Positions 1 through 11,707 of a stretch of 64,000 nucleotides of DNA are shown here, piece by piece; the stretch's first letter is position 1; each line of letters begins with the position of its first letter. The notes below the pieces were generated by a model. That model was not told the origin of the DNA, did not search any database, and was given only the letters and a program-made list of their open reading frames with translations. Source of the stretch: Symbiotaphrina buchneri (lineage: Eukaryota; Ascomycota; Symbiotaphrinales; Symbiotaphrinaceae); contig BCIG01000017.1 of the NCBI GenBank assembly GCA_001599915.1, positions 434,001 through 498,000 of the forward strand, written 5' to 3'. The position numbers and the translations under genes were made by a program.

Positions 1-3000
1 GAGGGCTGGAATACTGATACTCCCAAGCATCGCAATAGACTCCATCATTGTTGGCGTCAAAAAGTCTGCAAGAGACGAGCGAAGAGCCGGCAAAAGTAAG
101 CTTTTAAAGGTGTAGAACTGGGTCTCTTGTAAGGCATCGAGAAACCTCTTCTCTACTACAGCAGCAATCATTTCATCCAGACACGAGTAGTCAATCTGGA
201 GCTGCAAAGTGGCGAGCTCCTTGAGGTTATGTTCTGATGAATCTCTTACACTGTTCTTTTGCCGAATCTGATAGACCAGTGTCAGAGGTTGTTTTGGAAG
301 GACCATAGTACGACTTAGCACCCAGTCACCGGCCTGCGCCTCCAACAGTTGCGAGGACTCCAGATTTGAGCTTGATATTTGTAGAGGGGTCAAGGTTGAG
401 GTTGACACAGTAAATTTCGAGAAGAGCGCGTCTTTCTTGAACGTCTCCTGCACATTGACCCCCAAGGGCAGCGCTATCGCGACGGTGGAGGTAACGCCGT
501 AAACAAAGCTTCCCTTTTGGGTATCGTATGCCAATTCCAGCTTGATTATAAGTTCATTGAGATCATGTTCAAGGCCATATGGGACCCTTAGCTTCACAGT
601 TGTATCCTCGGGGATGTGCTGTAGGCGCAAGTGACCCGAAGGCGCCGTATCCATCGTAATCGCAGCAGCGTCCCCGATGACTTCAGCTTCTGCTACGCGA
701 AGCCTTAGTCCAGCCGAAGCAGCCTTCAGACGGAGTTCTGCACTGATGATATCATTCCACCCACTGCGGATGGTCACCTCTATCGACCTCGGCTGATCCA
801 ATCTTATCGTTCTAGAAACAGCAATACTCGCCTCGAGAGAGCGTAATGGAGGATAATAAGTGAGCTTGCTCGCTGCAATAGCAGCGCCGGCCGGAGGGGA
901 TATTTGCGAGCGACCGCCTGTACCGTTTTTGGGCAATAGAGTTTCATGGACGAAGGTGATATTGTGGCTTCGAAGCAATAGCTTGTCCATCATGTAGGCG
1001 CCGGGGGCAGATACCTGTTACTCGTTTAGAAAGTGCGAAGCAAACGGGCTCAAGATCTTGCATTACATGAGTAGAAAGGATGACTTTGACCAAGCCGCGG
1101 CTCAAGACCACCGATTGGTCCGATTCCAACCAGATCTCGCGACCATTGATTTGGTCTGTCCCCATGAGGCGTAGCTTCAGCGGTGCCAGTTCAATCTGCT
1201 CGTCAAAAAGATACCGGATTTGCAATTGCACTTGGAAACCATCCTTATCCGAGAAGTGAAAGAGCTGTGGTTCGACCTGTATCAAGCCGAAATATTTGTC
1301 TGCTGGAACTGTGATCTGGTGGTCCAACCTGTCAGAATAGCAGACCACCTCATTAAAGAGGTCAGATGTGTCCATAAAGTCGTCATTAACCCAGCTAGGC
1401 AGACTGGCCAAGTCACTGACGATCGACGATGGAATTTTTGAGGCCGAATCAATTTTTCGTTTCCATGCTGCTTTTGCAAGAAGTTTGAGCATTACATTGA
1501 TGAAGTCGTCCCTCCTGTCTAATTCTTTTAGGCATCGTGCGTACATTTTTAGCATCGCCGTTTCTACCATGTTCCACCCATCTTCAGCATAAAATGGAGC
1601 CAGCCGGCGGAAATATGCGGCCGCAGTGGTGAGGTCCTTCACCTGGCTGCTCAAATTAGCAGTATACGGAGCCCTGATTGTATCAGATTCTACCTACTAT
1701 TTCAGAACAGCCATGTCTGCCACGGCTTTCTCCACTGATTTCAACTTGTTGGCTACCGCATAATGGCTTAAAGCCTCGTCTGTCAATTTCTGACCTTAGT
1801 GTTAGCATTGGAGATGACGATTTCCGAAATTTGTACTATAGGACGATTACCGTATAAAGATGATAGAAGTTGTCCAAATTGGTTAATGCTGATTTCAGTA
1901 CAACATTTGTGATCCCGAAAGTAGCGATGTCTAGTCCTCTGTCTCCGGCAGCTTGGGCCCGCGTTGGGACCTGCGGAACCTGCTGGTCATCTAGGTTCAC
2001 GTGGGCGAACTGATCCTCGCAAAGATCCGTAGCAACTTTAGTCCTTTCTGAATACCAGCGCTTGGCATGGGCCAGGCGTTCTAGAATTTCGCGGTCTAGT
2101 ATATAAATCTGAGCACGAGCATTCGAGAGCTCCTCAAGCCCTGTCTTGCGAGGATTGCTTTGTGCTTGTTGAGACCGAGCTTCTTCTGGGGCATCTGGAT
2201 ATGACGGCTGCATCGATGGCCACTCTGAAGTTGAAGTTGACCTGCTTAAGAGGGAGCTTGTTCGTGTAGGGTGCACGACAGCGCTATGTCCAGGATGCGG
2301 CCGCGCCCTAGCATCCAGTGGAGGAGCTGCATTGATGACAGAAGTCGACGGTAGGATGGGTAGAGATGTGGACGCTGTCTCCCCCAAAATCTGCTGAGTG
2401 ACTGAATACATCCACGACGATACTATGTGTTCAGTAAGAACGTCGATGACACCAGGATCCATCGAGATACCCTTGGCCTCCTGCGTTGAAAGCCCGCTCT
2501 TGATATCAGCCTGCATAATGCGTGCGATTGATGTGATAGACTCAGAAATGCGCCGACACATTTCCGCGAGTGCCAAAAGATTTTCCCTCTTGTCTTGCGT
2601 CTCGCTTCCCGTAGAGGCCGGTGATATATGGTGAGAGAGTACATCCTCCACTTCACCGCGGAGTAGAGCGTGTACCCTCAATATAGCGTCTTTCGATGCT
2701 GGGACAGGATTGCCAAGCCGATATAATAAAGACATCTGACGAGCTAATAGGTAACAACGAAAGTCGAAAACAGAAATGTTGTTCGACAGGATTAACTCCC
2801 TGTAGTTCTTCCTGCGGGCATCAAGCGGAAGCAGGCCAGGATCCTCTACCACACCGGGCGTTCGCTCTGGTGTGGCCGAGTCTAGCTTTTCGCTGCCTGA
2901 CGCCCCTTGTTGGGCACTTTGACGTAAGAAAGACTCGACCTCAGCGAACGTATCTAGTGCATATTGAAGTAGGTCGGGAGTGAACCTAGGAAATGTACCT

Positions 3001-4148
3001 CCATGACTATGTTCGATCTCCGCCATGCTATGTTCACGAACAATAGTCTCTAATCCAGCTTCGAGCTCGTCGTATAGTACCAAGGCATCCTCAATCAGGC
3101 CTACACTCTCAAAGCCGCGAGCCAGGCCTTCTTTGAGGATGAAGAATGTACAAAAGTTCCATCCGGGAAGAGACCTCTGTGCGTCTCGCTCCCGAATATC
3201 TTCCTCGTACTGAGCAACTCTCAAATCAAAAGAACTCAGAATCAGTTCCTTCATCTTGGCGAGCATATCAGACCAAGACCTCTCCAGCTCCTCTGCATCA
3301 TCCACCGAGGGGCCACTTGAAGGCAGCGAAGCCTCACCGCCCGATGGAGATGAAAGGGTGCTGATAGGAACCCGAATCTGAGCGATATGATCGGGCGCTG
3401 TCCGCGAAGAGGTACCGAAGTCTGCACGAATCTTCTCAATTAACGTTGAAGATCCCCGGCCAGGCCATCTCGACGTGCTCGCGTTCTTCTCTGACGAACC
3501 TCCCTGGTAGGGGCCAGATGTGGCGGGCTGTGAGGCAGCCGGAGTGTTCGGTAAGACCACGTGCACAATGAGCCATTCAAAAGCATCATGATTCTCATGG
3601 CTGGACCCGCCCTGCGATCCGGAAGAGGCATGTTCCTTGATCCACTCTCGCACCAGCTTTCTGGAAGAGGCCTTATAGGTCTCATTGTCATCGCAGCGTA
3701 AGAAGTAAATCTTTAAGTAAGGCGTCTGGCGAAGCCCCGGAATTTGATGTCTTCGGCCCCTAGGATTATGGTGCGTACCCGCTGAGCCCCCTATAACACT
3801 GGCTTTGGCTTCTGCGCCGACCGATCCCCGCGAAGATGGCCTGCTGCCGAGTTCGTGGACATTGGGTGTCTCAGTAGAAGTGGCACGCTGTTCTGGGGTA
3901 CTTGAATGCGGTATCAAATCGATGTGCAACGCATCTATGGATCGAAGAGGGCGGGTTGGCGATTTCCAATGCAGGTTTCGCAGGGGAAGCCGAGCGTGAA
4001 GGGTCGGCGAAATGAGTGGAAACACTCCCGAAGGGTCAAAGTACTCCACTGCATCGAGCGACTCGTTAGGCTAATTTGCGATGGCATGCTGGGGCAGCTC
4101 GGGGCGCGTACCTGTCACCTTGGAACTGGAGGGTGCAATGGGTTCCAT
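1..4148 (-). CDS. TRS130: TRAPP II complex subunit Trs130/TRAPPC10 (3' end outside window)
   Basis: Large subunit of TRAPPII, the Golgi tethering complex and exchange factor for Ypt31/32-Rab11 type GTPases. Five exons on the minus strand: 4112-4148, 1851-4048, 1698-1789, 1067-1646 and 1-1014 (continuing off the left edge). Together they give 1307 codons with no stop. The start at 4148 is chosen because a 37-nt first exon splices in frame into VTVEYFDPSGVFPLIS, a characteristic Trs130 N-terminus. The middle holds the helical region with YHLYTKLTDEALSHYAVANK, then AAAYFRRLAPFYAEDGW, and the window ends in the beta-sandwich C-terminal part. The intron at 1015-1066 is only 52 nt. Without splicing it, the reading frame ends about 40 codons later, so it could be missed. 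The C-terminus lies outside the window. Confidence 0.9.
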
Positions 4149-4336
4149 GTTCGCTGATTGCAGCACCCGACGAGGTTGATCCATGTATAAGAGATTAACC
4201 GGTACGATCATGCCAGTAGCAGGTGCACATGACCGTCCCCGACCTTCTGAAGGCGCATTGGGAGCCTTGCCGCCCGAGTCGCCAGCTTGTAGGTCTGTCC
4301 GTGGCAGACGAGCGTGAAGTTGAAGCTTGTGGAAAG

Positions 4337-4372
4337 TACCAAAAGGTACCTTACCTAAGGTAAGGTACCTTA
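4337..4372. repeat. GGTACC/AAGGTA palindromic island, left of the TIR element
   Basis: Short overlapping copies of GGTACC, CCTTACC and TAAGGTAAGG lie directly against the left end of the TIR element. The same words recur at 5146-5251, 14770-14855 and 34014-34066, so this is one member of a dispersed low-complexity family. Confidence 0.6.
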
Positions 4373-5126
4373 GGGGAAATATATGGTTTCGTATGACGGT
4401 CCACCTGCAATTTCCAGACGGTTTATCCTTATAAAGAGGTTTACAAGTGCAGACCTTTTTAAAGCCATCTTTATCTCTAAGACTCTTGTATTTAAAGAGG
4501 TTTTCCTATAGAAAGAAGGTTTTCCTTATAAACTACTAATAACTAAAACTACTATCGTGAGAAAAACCGTTACCGATGCAAAACCGCTATAGAATAAAAC
4601 TTCTTATGACCAACAAGATATAACCAAATTCTATTAACCAAACCAACCTATCTCGCTAAGGTAGGGTTTATCCCTCTCTAGAGAAATGATATTAACACCA
4701 CTTCTCAACGGCCGGGTAGGTGCACCCCTACGTGAACTTTCGCTGAATCGATTGATTCTGATGATAAAAATATTTTGGTGTTGAGATTGGTTGAATAGAA
4801 GCTCTACTGAGAGGTAAATAAAACCTCGCTTAGAAATTTCTTATCTTAGTCATTTATAAATTATAGAGGTGTTCTTTTATAAAGAGGTTTTAATTGATAG
4901 AGGTCAATAAAATAAGAGGTTTATAAATTCAAAAAGGTTTTTTATTCTTAATAATATAGATACTATTGATTTATTATAGAAGTCTATAACTTTAGTAGTT
5001 TATTTATCATAATCGTTATAAGCCATTAAGCCATAGAAAACCTGTTACTGAAAATACAAATGGATTGATGATGGTTATTGTTTTAAAACCGTTAGTTGAC
5101 CGTCATACGGGCCCGGGTATTTCCCC
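4373..5126. mobile_element. AT-rich TIR element with TA target duplication (Tc1/mariner-like, non-coding)
   Basis: The two ends are inverted repeats of about 29 bp. The left end begins GGGGAAATATATGG and continues to CGTATGACGGTC. The reverse complement of the right end begins GGGGAAATACCCGG and also runs into CGTATGACGGTC. A TA dinucleotide flanks each end (4371-4372 and 5127-5128), the target duplication expected of Tc1/mariner/Fot1-type transposons. The 754-bp interior is very AT-rich, full of TTTATAAAGAGG-like words, and has no substantial reading frame. This suggests a MITE or a copy degraded by repeat-induced point mutation. The family assignment rests only on TIR plus TA and on the length. 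Confidence 0.7.
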
Positions 5127-5145
5127 TAGGGTAGCCTTGGACATG

Positions 5146-5251
5146 TACGGTACAAAAGGAGAGGTACTTTAACTACCTGAAGGTACCTAGACCCCTTACA
5201 CCAGGTAAGGTAAGGTAGGTACCTAAGGTACCAATAAGGTACGGTACCTGG
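5146..5251. repeat. GGTACC/AAGGTA palindromic island, right of the TIR element
   Basis: About 100 bp with repeated GGTACCT, AAGGTAAGGTAGG and GGTACGGTACC words, starting roughly 20 bp beyond the right end of the TIR element. It is the longest of the islands in the window. It contains no reading frame. Confidence 0.6.
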
Positions 5252-5980
5252 GGTACAAATATGCGAGGCAGCAGTCTGCTTTTAGGCCAGGGACACCCAC
5301 TTTCAACTCCACGGGATACAATCAAAAGCATATTCGATCACTCTAAATATGTAAGCACACCTAACAAGTTGGTGGACCTCGGATCCTCGTCACAGACTGA
5401 CTGGAAGTCAGGAAGTACAGTCTGCCTCATTCGCTTATAGGGTGAAAATTCCTTGGACATGTCGTTTACAGGGCGATGTTCGCAAGAGTACGAGTACGAG
5501 TACGCCCTGCTATGTGAGATTTTGTGCGAGTAGGGTCAACGGAGGGGCAGGCGGAGAGCATTAAATGATAGCCCTGCATGGCTTCATTTCCTGGGCCTTT
5601 GTCGTTGCTTGCTTTCAGGCAGGTCCATACCCCGGCTTAACCCTGCCGTTTCCTTTTTCAATTCAGACTATTTCCGCATGGATGCCCTTGTATTCGTGAT
5701 GTACGATACGCCTGCAGGCAGCTCACTCGCGGGGTAATTTGTTAAGACCAAGTCCGGTATGCGCCTGTATTTCGCCCCACCAGACTTTGAGACGAGCTGG
5801 AGGCCGAAGATCCGATGATCCGTCATCCGCTCAGAGCCGCACTCTATCGCAGCCCTACAGCTGCCAAGGCGCTTGTGAAACCTAAACGTCATTTACGGAT
5901 AGCCCACCATGCATATGCACATGCACAGATGAACCGACCATTCCCAAGGCGCCTGCCTCCATCGCAAATTTAGTCCAGAC
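5252..5980. other. intergenic, no gene recognised
   Basis: About 730 bp upstream of TRM9. Only short, unconvincing reading frames are present, such as 5668-5892 on the minus strand. It presumably includes the TRM9 promoter. I see no RNA gene here. Confidence 0.5.
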
Positions 5981-7038
5981 ATGTCAGCCAAAGACACTTG
6001 GACGGGCATGGTTAGCGAGGGTCGGAACGGAAAGCCACTGGGTCAAGAGTTTGAGGACGAGCATGTTCATCAAGTCTATGAGCAGATCGCTTCCCACTTC
6101 TCGTCGACCAGATACAAGGCAAGTCAAACCCATCACGGCTTATAAGCGAGTACTCGAACCTGACCATCGACAGCCTTGGCCAATTATCGGGAGATTCTTG
6201 AGCAACCTGCCAGATGGCTCTATTGGCTTGGATGTCGGTTGTGGAAATGGGAAATACTTGCCCGTCAACCGGCGGATATTCATTGTGGCTTCGGACAGGT
6301 GAGCACTTTTAACCCTCATCGAATTTCAGGGAGATAGCTGGTCTGTATTGCTCTTGCCAACTCCATGTCAGGTCCGAATCCTTGGTGAAGGTTGCATCCC
6401 AGCATTTCCCTCATTCTTCCATTGTAGCCGATATCCTGTCGTTGCCACATCCTCACGATTTCTTCGATTTTGCAATATCCATAGCTGTTATTCACCACTT
6501 ATCTACAAGGGGGAGACGTGTCGCTGCCGTAAAGGCTGTTCTTGGAACTCTGCGTCCTTGGAGGAACACTCCCCCACAGTTAGCCATCGACGCCCCGCCT
6601 ACTACCGTGCAAGAGGGAGGAAGCGCGCTCTTTTATGTATGGGCCCTTGAGCAAAAGACCAGCAGGCGAGGTTGGGATGAACATGACGAGCAGGATGTTA
6701 TGGTGCCATGGATCACGAAGGATGCACAATCATCAGCACTGGGCGACAGTACAGAACACGTGAGTGACCACGATTGCTGATGCAACAATAACCTCGGCAA
6801 AGGAAGAGCTCCGCAAGTGTTTACATCAACTACTGGAAGCATAGACTTACGCAGATGTCCATAGGAAATGAAAGTCTTTCATAGATTCTACCATCTCTAT
6901 CGCCGGGGAGAACTGGAACACGACATTGTGGATGCTGGCGGCGTTATTTTAGACTCTGGCTACGAGAAAGATAATTGGTGGACTATAGCTGCTCGATGCA
7001 CTCACAGCAATGAAAGGGATGGATTGGTAGAGTTATAA
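5981..7038 (+). CDS. TRM9: tRNA (carboxymethyluridine-34 5-O) methyltransferase Trm9
   Basis: S-adenosylmethionine-dependent enzyme that completes mcm5U at the wobble position of tRNA in the cytosol, acting with Trm112. Four exons: 5981-6118, 6174-6298, 6372-6759 and 6865-7038 (274 aa). Motif I is GLDVGCGNGKY around residue 60. FDFAISIAVIHHLS is the Trm9/ALKBH8 signature, and ALEQKTSRRGW followed by QDVMVPW is the typical mid-region. The C-terminus has YHLYRRGELEHDI and GYEKDNWW. The first intron (6119-6173) has a GC donor (AAG|GCAAGT), the only frame that joins FSSTRYK to PWPIIGRFL. The ATG at 5981 precedes the conserved EHVHQVYEQIASHF block. Confidence 0.9.
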
Positions 7039-7199
7039 GGGAGCGTGTTGATTTCAAAGGAGCGATGTGCTTCGCTAAATATGACAAGCAGGATCTTGTC
7101 TGCAGGAGTCGCCGGTTGCGGCCGCAGAGGTTAGGAACATGGACTGACGCTGGTGACTCTTCTAAGGGTAGGATTTCGAGTCCTCGGAGCCCTAGGTGC

Positions 7200-8068
7200 T
7201 CAGTCTCTACGTCCCTCATGTTGTCCTGACCGAGAGGGGTCGTCTTCAGTTGGACCCTGTACTTGGAAGTCTGTCGGCGGATCGTATGGGGAATTGTAGG
7301 GGTAGCTTCCCATGGTCATTTCCGCGACAGATGGTAAACATATCCCGAGATACTCAGCAACCTGCCTTCTTCCGGCCAGAGGAGATGGGGTACCCATGCG
7401 GCTTTCTGGTGGAGTCGTAGGACTTGGGGTAGAGTGGAAGAAAGGGACGACACCTGCTCGGCGACACATTTCCTCTTCGCCTAGCTCCCAATGCATCCAC
7501 TCAGCAGCCTTCCATGGTATATTCATCTCTTCTGCGATCCTTGCCCACATCTCTGATTTGAGTCTATACTCAGTGGTTAGCAGACGTGTCGCCTAAGGTT
7601 CTCCTTGCTATAGTTGCGATACCTTTCATACAGTCTGGCCAGCCTATTCTTTTTTTCTTCGTTCCATTCATGCCGGCGCTCCAGATAGTTCTGGAAGTGA
7701 AGGCGGCAACTCAATGCACTTCGGCCAGGTAGCTTTCTGCTGATGTCCTCCCACTTCATCCTACTATTTCTGAGCCTGATAATCAGGTCATCCTCCTCGG
7801 CAGACCACTTTGATTGCTTCTTGGCGCGGGGTCCGGACGGCTGGGACATGTGGCCACGCTTCCTGAAGGAGACTGAGAGCGCCTCCTTCTCGCATACGGA
7901 TTGCATGGATGGTAAGGTCGTGCTTGTATCGCTGCCGGCGGCTGGATAAGCCAGGCTCTCAGCTAATGGAGACGACTCGTCCTCATCCTCATCCACTGGC
8001 TTCAGTAGGCGCTTGATCTCCAGTTTGACGGCTCTGACAGTCTCACGGAAATTCAGACAGGATACCAT
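7200..8068 (-). CDS. Myb/SANT-domain DNA-binding protein
   Basis: Nuclear protein with two Myb-like helix-turn-helix repeats. The first is KWSAEEDDLIIRLR through LPGRSALSCRLHFQNYL, followed by EWNEEKKNRLARLYER and a second repeat in WARIAEEMNIPWKAAEWMHW. Exons 7623-8068 and 7200-7563 are joined by a 59-nt intron that restores LYER-LKSEMWARIAEEM. The C-terminal 90 residues are Pro/Ser-rich and low-complexity. The ATG at 8068 is the first in the exon carrying the domain, but the true start is probably further upstream (see 8206-8585). Fungal relatives are annotated only as Myb-like transcription factors, so the target genes are unknown. Confidence 0.75.
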
Positions 8069-8205
8069 GGACAATCAGACCGAAATCCAGTCTCACTCTC
8101 GATATTGGTATAGGGACAGCGAATGCGGGAGTGCGCTGTTCAACGAATTACCACAAGCGTGGCAGAAGGCGTACCAATGAGTGAGAGTATAGTTTGGATG
8201 TTAGC

Positions 8206-8585
8206 TACACCTCTTCGAAAATATGGCACGGAGGTGTGACAAAATAAGAGAAGCAGTTCAGACGGCGACACTTATATGGTGGAAGCTCTGCCCCTGCCCT
8301 GAAGCCCCTTCGGTTGGCAACCCATCCAATACTTGTCTGGGGCAGCTGTTCGGTGGTAAAGAAGAGCCCAACACGAAGTTGACGGTCAACACTACTACCG
8401 CACATGCTGTTTGCTGCGGGATCGGTCACAGACCATCCCACGTTTGGAACTGGCACACCTGCTGAGCCGACCGGGCGAAGATTTGAGTGATAGTATTCTG
8501 CGGCGCAGTGGTTCGAGCAAGGATCCAACATGTCAAAGCACCAGGTGGAGCCGGGGTGCGCCATGTCATGATTACCGCTCGCCAT
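8206..8585 (-). CDS. probable 5' exon of the Myb/SANT gene
   Basis: An open frame starting at ATG 8585 encodes MASGNHDMAHPG, then a Cys-containing block reading WCFDMLDPCSNHC and AEYYHSNLRPVG. That composition resembles the N-termini I associate with this fungal Myb-like family, and it lies just upstream on the same strand. A splice from here to an acceptor near 8032-8036 (CTGTCAG before AGCCGTC) would join it to the domain exon. The donor could not be fixed and the real exon may end well before 8206. It may instead be unrelated noncoding sequence. Confidence 0.4.
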
Positions 8586-10531
8586 GCTCGAAGACCAATC
8601 AACATGCTGAGTCAATTCTCACAGTGAGATGGCTGAAGGCATGCAGAAACAAGTCAGAACATGGGGCGCTTCAACGAACCATTCTCTGCTAGTGGCTCCT
8701 CCGGGAGCAGGCCAGATCCCCTATTGGCCGGCACGTTTCAAGAACACCTCCTGAAGGTCCATGTGCACGCGTGACGGGTGTCCTCGTGGCTCGTCGAGCC
8801 ATTTCCGTACGCCGTGGCGGGGAAACTCCACATATCGCCATGTCCAATGACAGCGCTTTACTTATCAGCAGCACAAAACTGGATATGGCTGAAGGCTTGT
8901 GGCAACGCAGAGTCGACGTTTAGCCCATGGGAAGTGGTATCATTCGCACCTATCCGGCTTCAAGGATCGTTCTGGGCTTGTCCGAATGTTTGCTCTCCGC
9001 ACTGGAATAACAGCCTTACAGGGATGATCATCTGCGAGCACTCCCTTAGAGTTCTCTAGACCTGCCGCTGCAGAAACCAACAAGCGGTGAAAAGGCGACT
9101 TTATGCACGGACAAGTTCACCCGGCCCGGGGAACCATTGCCGCTGCAGGGAAACGATTTTTTCGTTCGGCATGGCACACGCCCCTCGCCTTGACGGCTTA
9201 GTCGAGTTCATAATTGCAAAGGGAGCTGAACGTGTGGCCTGGGCCATACAGGCAGTCGACTGCAACATACATCTGACAGGGTGAGTGGAGCAAGTGGAGA
9301 ATGAAGATGTACGGTGCTACCGAGGGTAGATTCGTTTGTAGCCCTGCAGATACCCTTCCGGTTCAAAGAACAATGCTGTTCAAGAATGCCAAACACTACA
9401 CCAGCAACTAGCGGTCAGGACGCAATACCAACCATAGTCCATGAGGATGCTCATCCCCAGATTGATGGCCACCTGCATTTACGAGTTTGCCTCATTACGG
9501 GTTGCCATCAAATGCGTCGTGCTGCAGTGCAGAGACAAGGAAGGCCATTGCTAGAGTTTCAAGGCGTAACGGCCTATTGATGGCTCCTGAAATATGACAG
9601 ACGGGTAAGATTTCGCTCCTTTAGGAAACAAGGTACCTATGGCCATAGCTGAGAAAGCAGGGAGTGCTTCAAAGACGAATGGAGACAACAAGGCTGACCC
9701 CTGAGAAGAAAGGGAATCGAGACTCTTGAACGGCCCTAGCGGAAGTTCCGCGCCCCGGAGTGTTGGACTAAGAACTCTACAATAATAGGGGATCGAAGCA
9801 CTTGTTGGCCGCAGACGCGACGTATACTTTCAACAAGAACGACTAACATGTAGGGCTGTTTGTTGGGGAGCTGATGGGATTTGCCTGGGGGTGGAATAGA
9901 AATCGGAAAGGTGGTTGTACAACAAGCAGGCTGTCACGATGAACTGTCCCTGTCGATGATGGCATGCGGCTGGACTTGGTGGTTCCATATTAATTGCGGT
10001 GGACATCTCACAAAAGGGGTTGATCTCGACCGGTTCGTTAGAAGTCCTGGAAGGTAAGGCGAGAAGCGAGAAGTAAGTGTTCTCGCCGCACTTTATCTTG
10101 GGGGCCTGGACTTGAACGCCTGTTGCTGTGATCAATATCAGGCCTCTACCTTGCCTGGCCTTGCTGGTTATTTCTGTAGATTATTCTGGCCCGGACTTAG
10201 GGCGCAGCATGATCGTCCGGAAAGATTGCCCGTGAAAGGGAGCGTTTTGCTGCGCGTAGTCTGTAGATCGCTGCATCGGTGATTATTTGGCAGGCGGCCA
10301 CTCACAAGTGGCGTCGCCTACTAACCCTTGCCCTGTCTTCCCGCAACTGGTAAACTACTAAGGTACCCGAGGCAAGCCAGTTCCAGGTAAAGCGTTCTTA
10401 CCTGGGCGACGATCAACACCAAACGGTGAACACCTTTGCCCCTGACCGGCATCCCAGCACAACATTGGGACCCAGCAGCCACCCGAGGGGCGATCGAGCG
10501 CAAGGCTAGATTAAAAAATTTTCTCCTCACC
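8586..10531. other. 1.9-kb gene-free stretch between the Myb and ALF1 genes
   Basis: Only short frames with no recognisable domain occur on either strand, for example 9830-10135 (-) and 9314-9580 (+). Base composition is ordinary, not AT-rich. No tRNA, rRNA or inverted-repeat structure was seen. Long 5' leaders of the two divergent genes or an unspliced noncoding transcript could lie here. Confidence 0.45.
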
Positions 10532-11707
10532 ATGAGTTTGGCATCAGCGCCGATCGTACCGCTCCGGATCGTCTCCGAAGACACATCGGGCGAACATCGC
10601 ATCACCACATCCTGGACCATCGCCTTCCTGAAGAGAAAGCTCGAGCTCATCACAGGCATCCCGCCCTCCTCGCAGAGCTTGTCGCTTCGCCTTGGCGACC
10701 AGCAGGATGCTCTGCCTCTCGAAGCGGCCGACGAGGAGACGGTGCAGCTTGCTAATTTTCCCCTGCAGCCCTACGCGGAGATCTACGTAAGTTAATATTC
10801 CCAACATCTGCAGCCAGCGCAAGCACGATGCTTGTATGTGGATTTCTTCTAGTCTTTCCAATTACTATTCTTGTTATCACTGTTTCCATATACTCCTAGC
10901 CCAGCCTGTGGCAGATGCTACAACTTATCGTTCTGTTCCTTCGCGACGGCGAAGGGGTATCGTTTCCATCACATTCCCAAGTCGTTTGCCATCATGCCTA
11001 TGAAATGGTATTTACAGGCCATTATGATCCATTCCCATATCTCTCTGCTGCTTGGGGACATCACAGCATCTTTCAGCGTTTGCGTCCCTCCCGCTATGGG
11101 CTAGGTCCGCGGTTGAGAGCGTTTTTCCCTATATTGGCCAAATTGCCCAGGCCTGACATGCACTGTTGTGGCTAGGTGACGGATAAGCGGCCAAAAGCCG
11201 AGCGCATCAACTTCACCGATGTCTCTGCTGTCGAAAAATACACAATGCCCGAGGACGTCTACTCGACGCTTTCGGACTCCGTCCTCGCCTGGAAGCGCGA
11301 CAACAAGCTGGGTCGATTCGACCCGAATGCTCCCGCACATCTCGAGCAGAAGCTGAAGGCGTTCGAACAGGAGGCTATTGACCGGGGTGCGCGGACTCGT
11401 CCTTTCGCTTTGCGAAGCATCTGACTTTCGTCTAGGAATCAGTCCTGGCAAAAGATGCCGCGTTGGGGGTGAAGACGTGCGACGAGGCACTGTCAAGTAC
11501 GTTGGTGAGATCCCTGAGATCCCCGGTTCCAAGGGGATATGGGTAGGTGTAGCCTTGGACGAGCCGCTCGGGAAGAACAATGGTAGTATCGGAGGGAGGA
11601 GGTACTTCGATTGTGGGGAAAAGTGCGGTGTCTTTGTCCGGCCTGAGCGGGTTGAAGTGGGCGACTTCCCGGTGCTGAACGATTTGGAAGAATTAGAAGA
11701 GATATGA
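10532..11707 (+). CDS. ALF1: tubulin-folding cofactor B (CAP-Gly protein Alf1)
   Basis: Cofactor B binds alpha-tubulin released from the chaperonin and passes it to cofactor E during tubulin dimer assembly. Three exons: 10532-10786, 11176-11386 and 11436-11707 (245 aa). An N-terminal ubiquitin-like domain (about residues 8-85) precedes a linker with [19 protein letters not shown]-terminal CAP-Gly domain follows, with [38 protein letters not shown] and [18 protein letters not shown]. The CAP-Gly Gly-rich loop with KNNGS is intact. The first intron is 389 nt, several times longer than any other in the gene or in most neighbours. The 3' end lies about 200 bp from the convergent CENP-C gene. Confidence 0.9.

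Noticed and set aside
7150-7190. tRNA B-box-like word (TTTCGAGTCC) after TRM9
   Set aside because: No matching acceptor or anticodon arm could be folded upstream.
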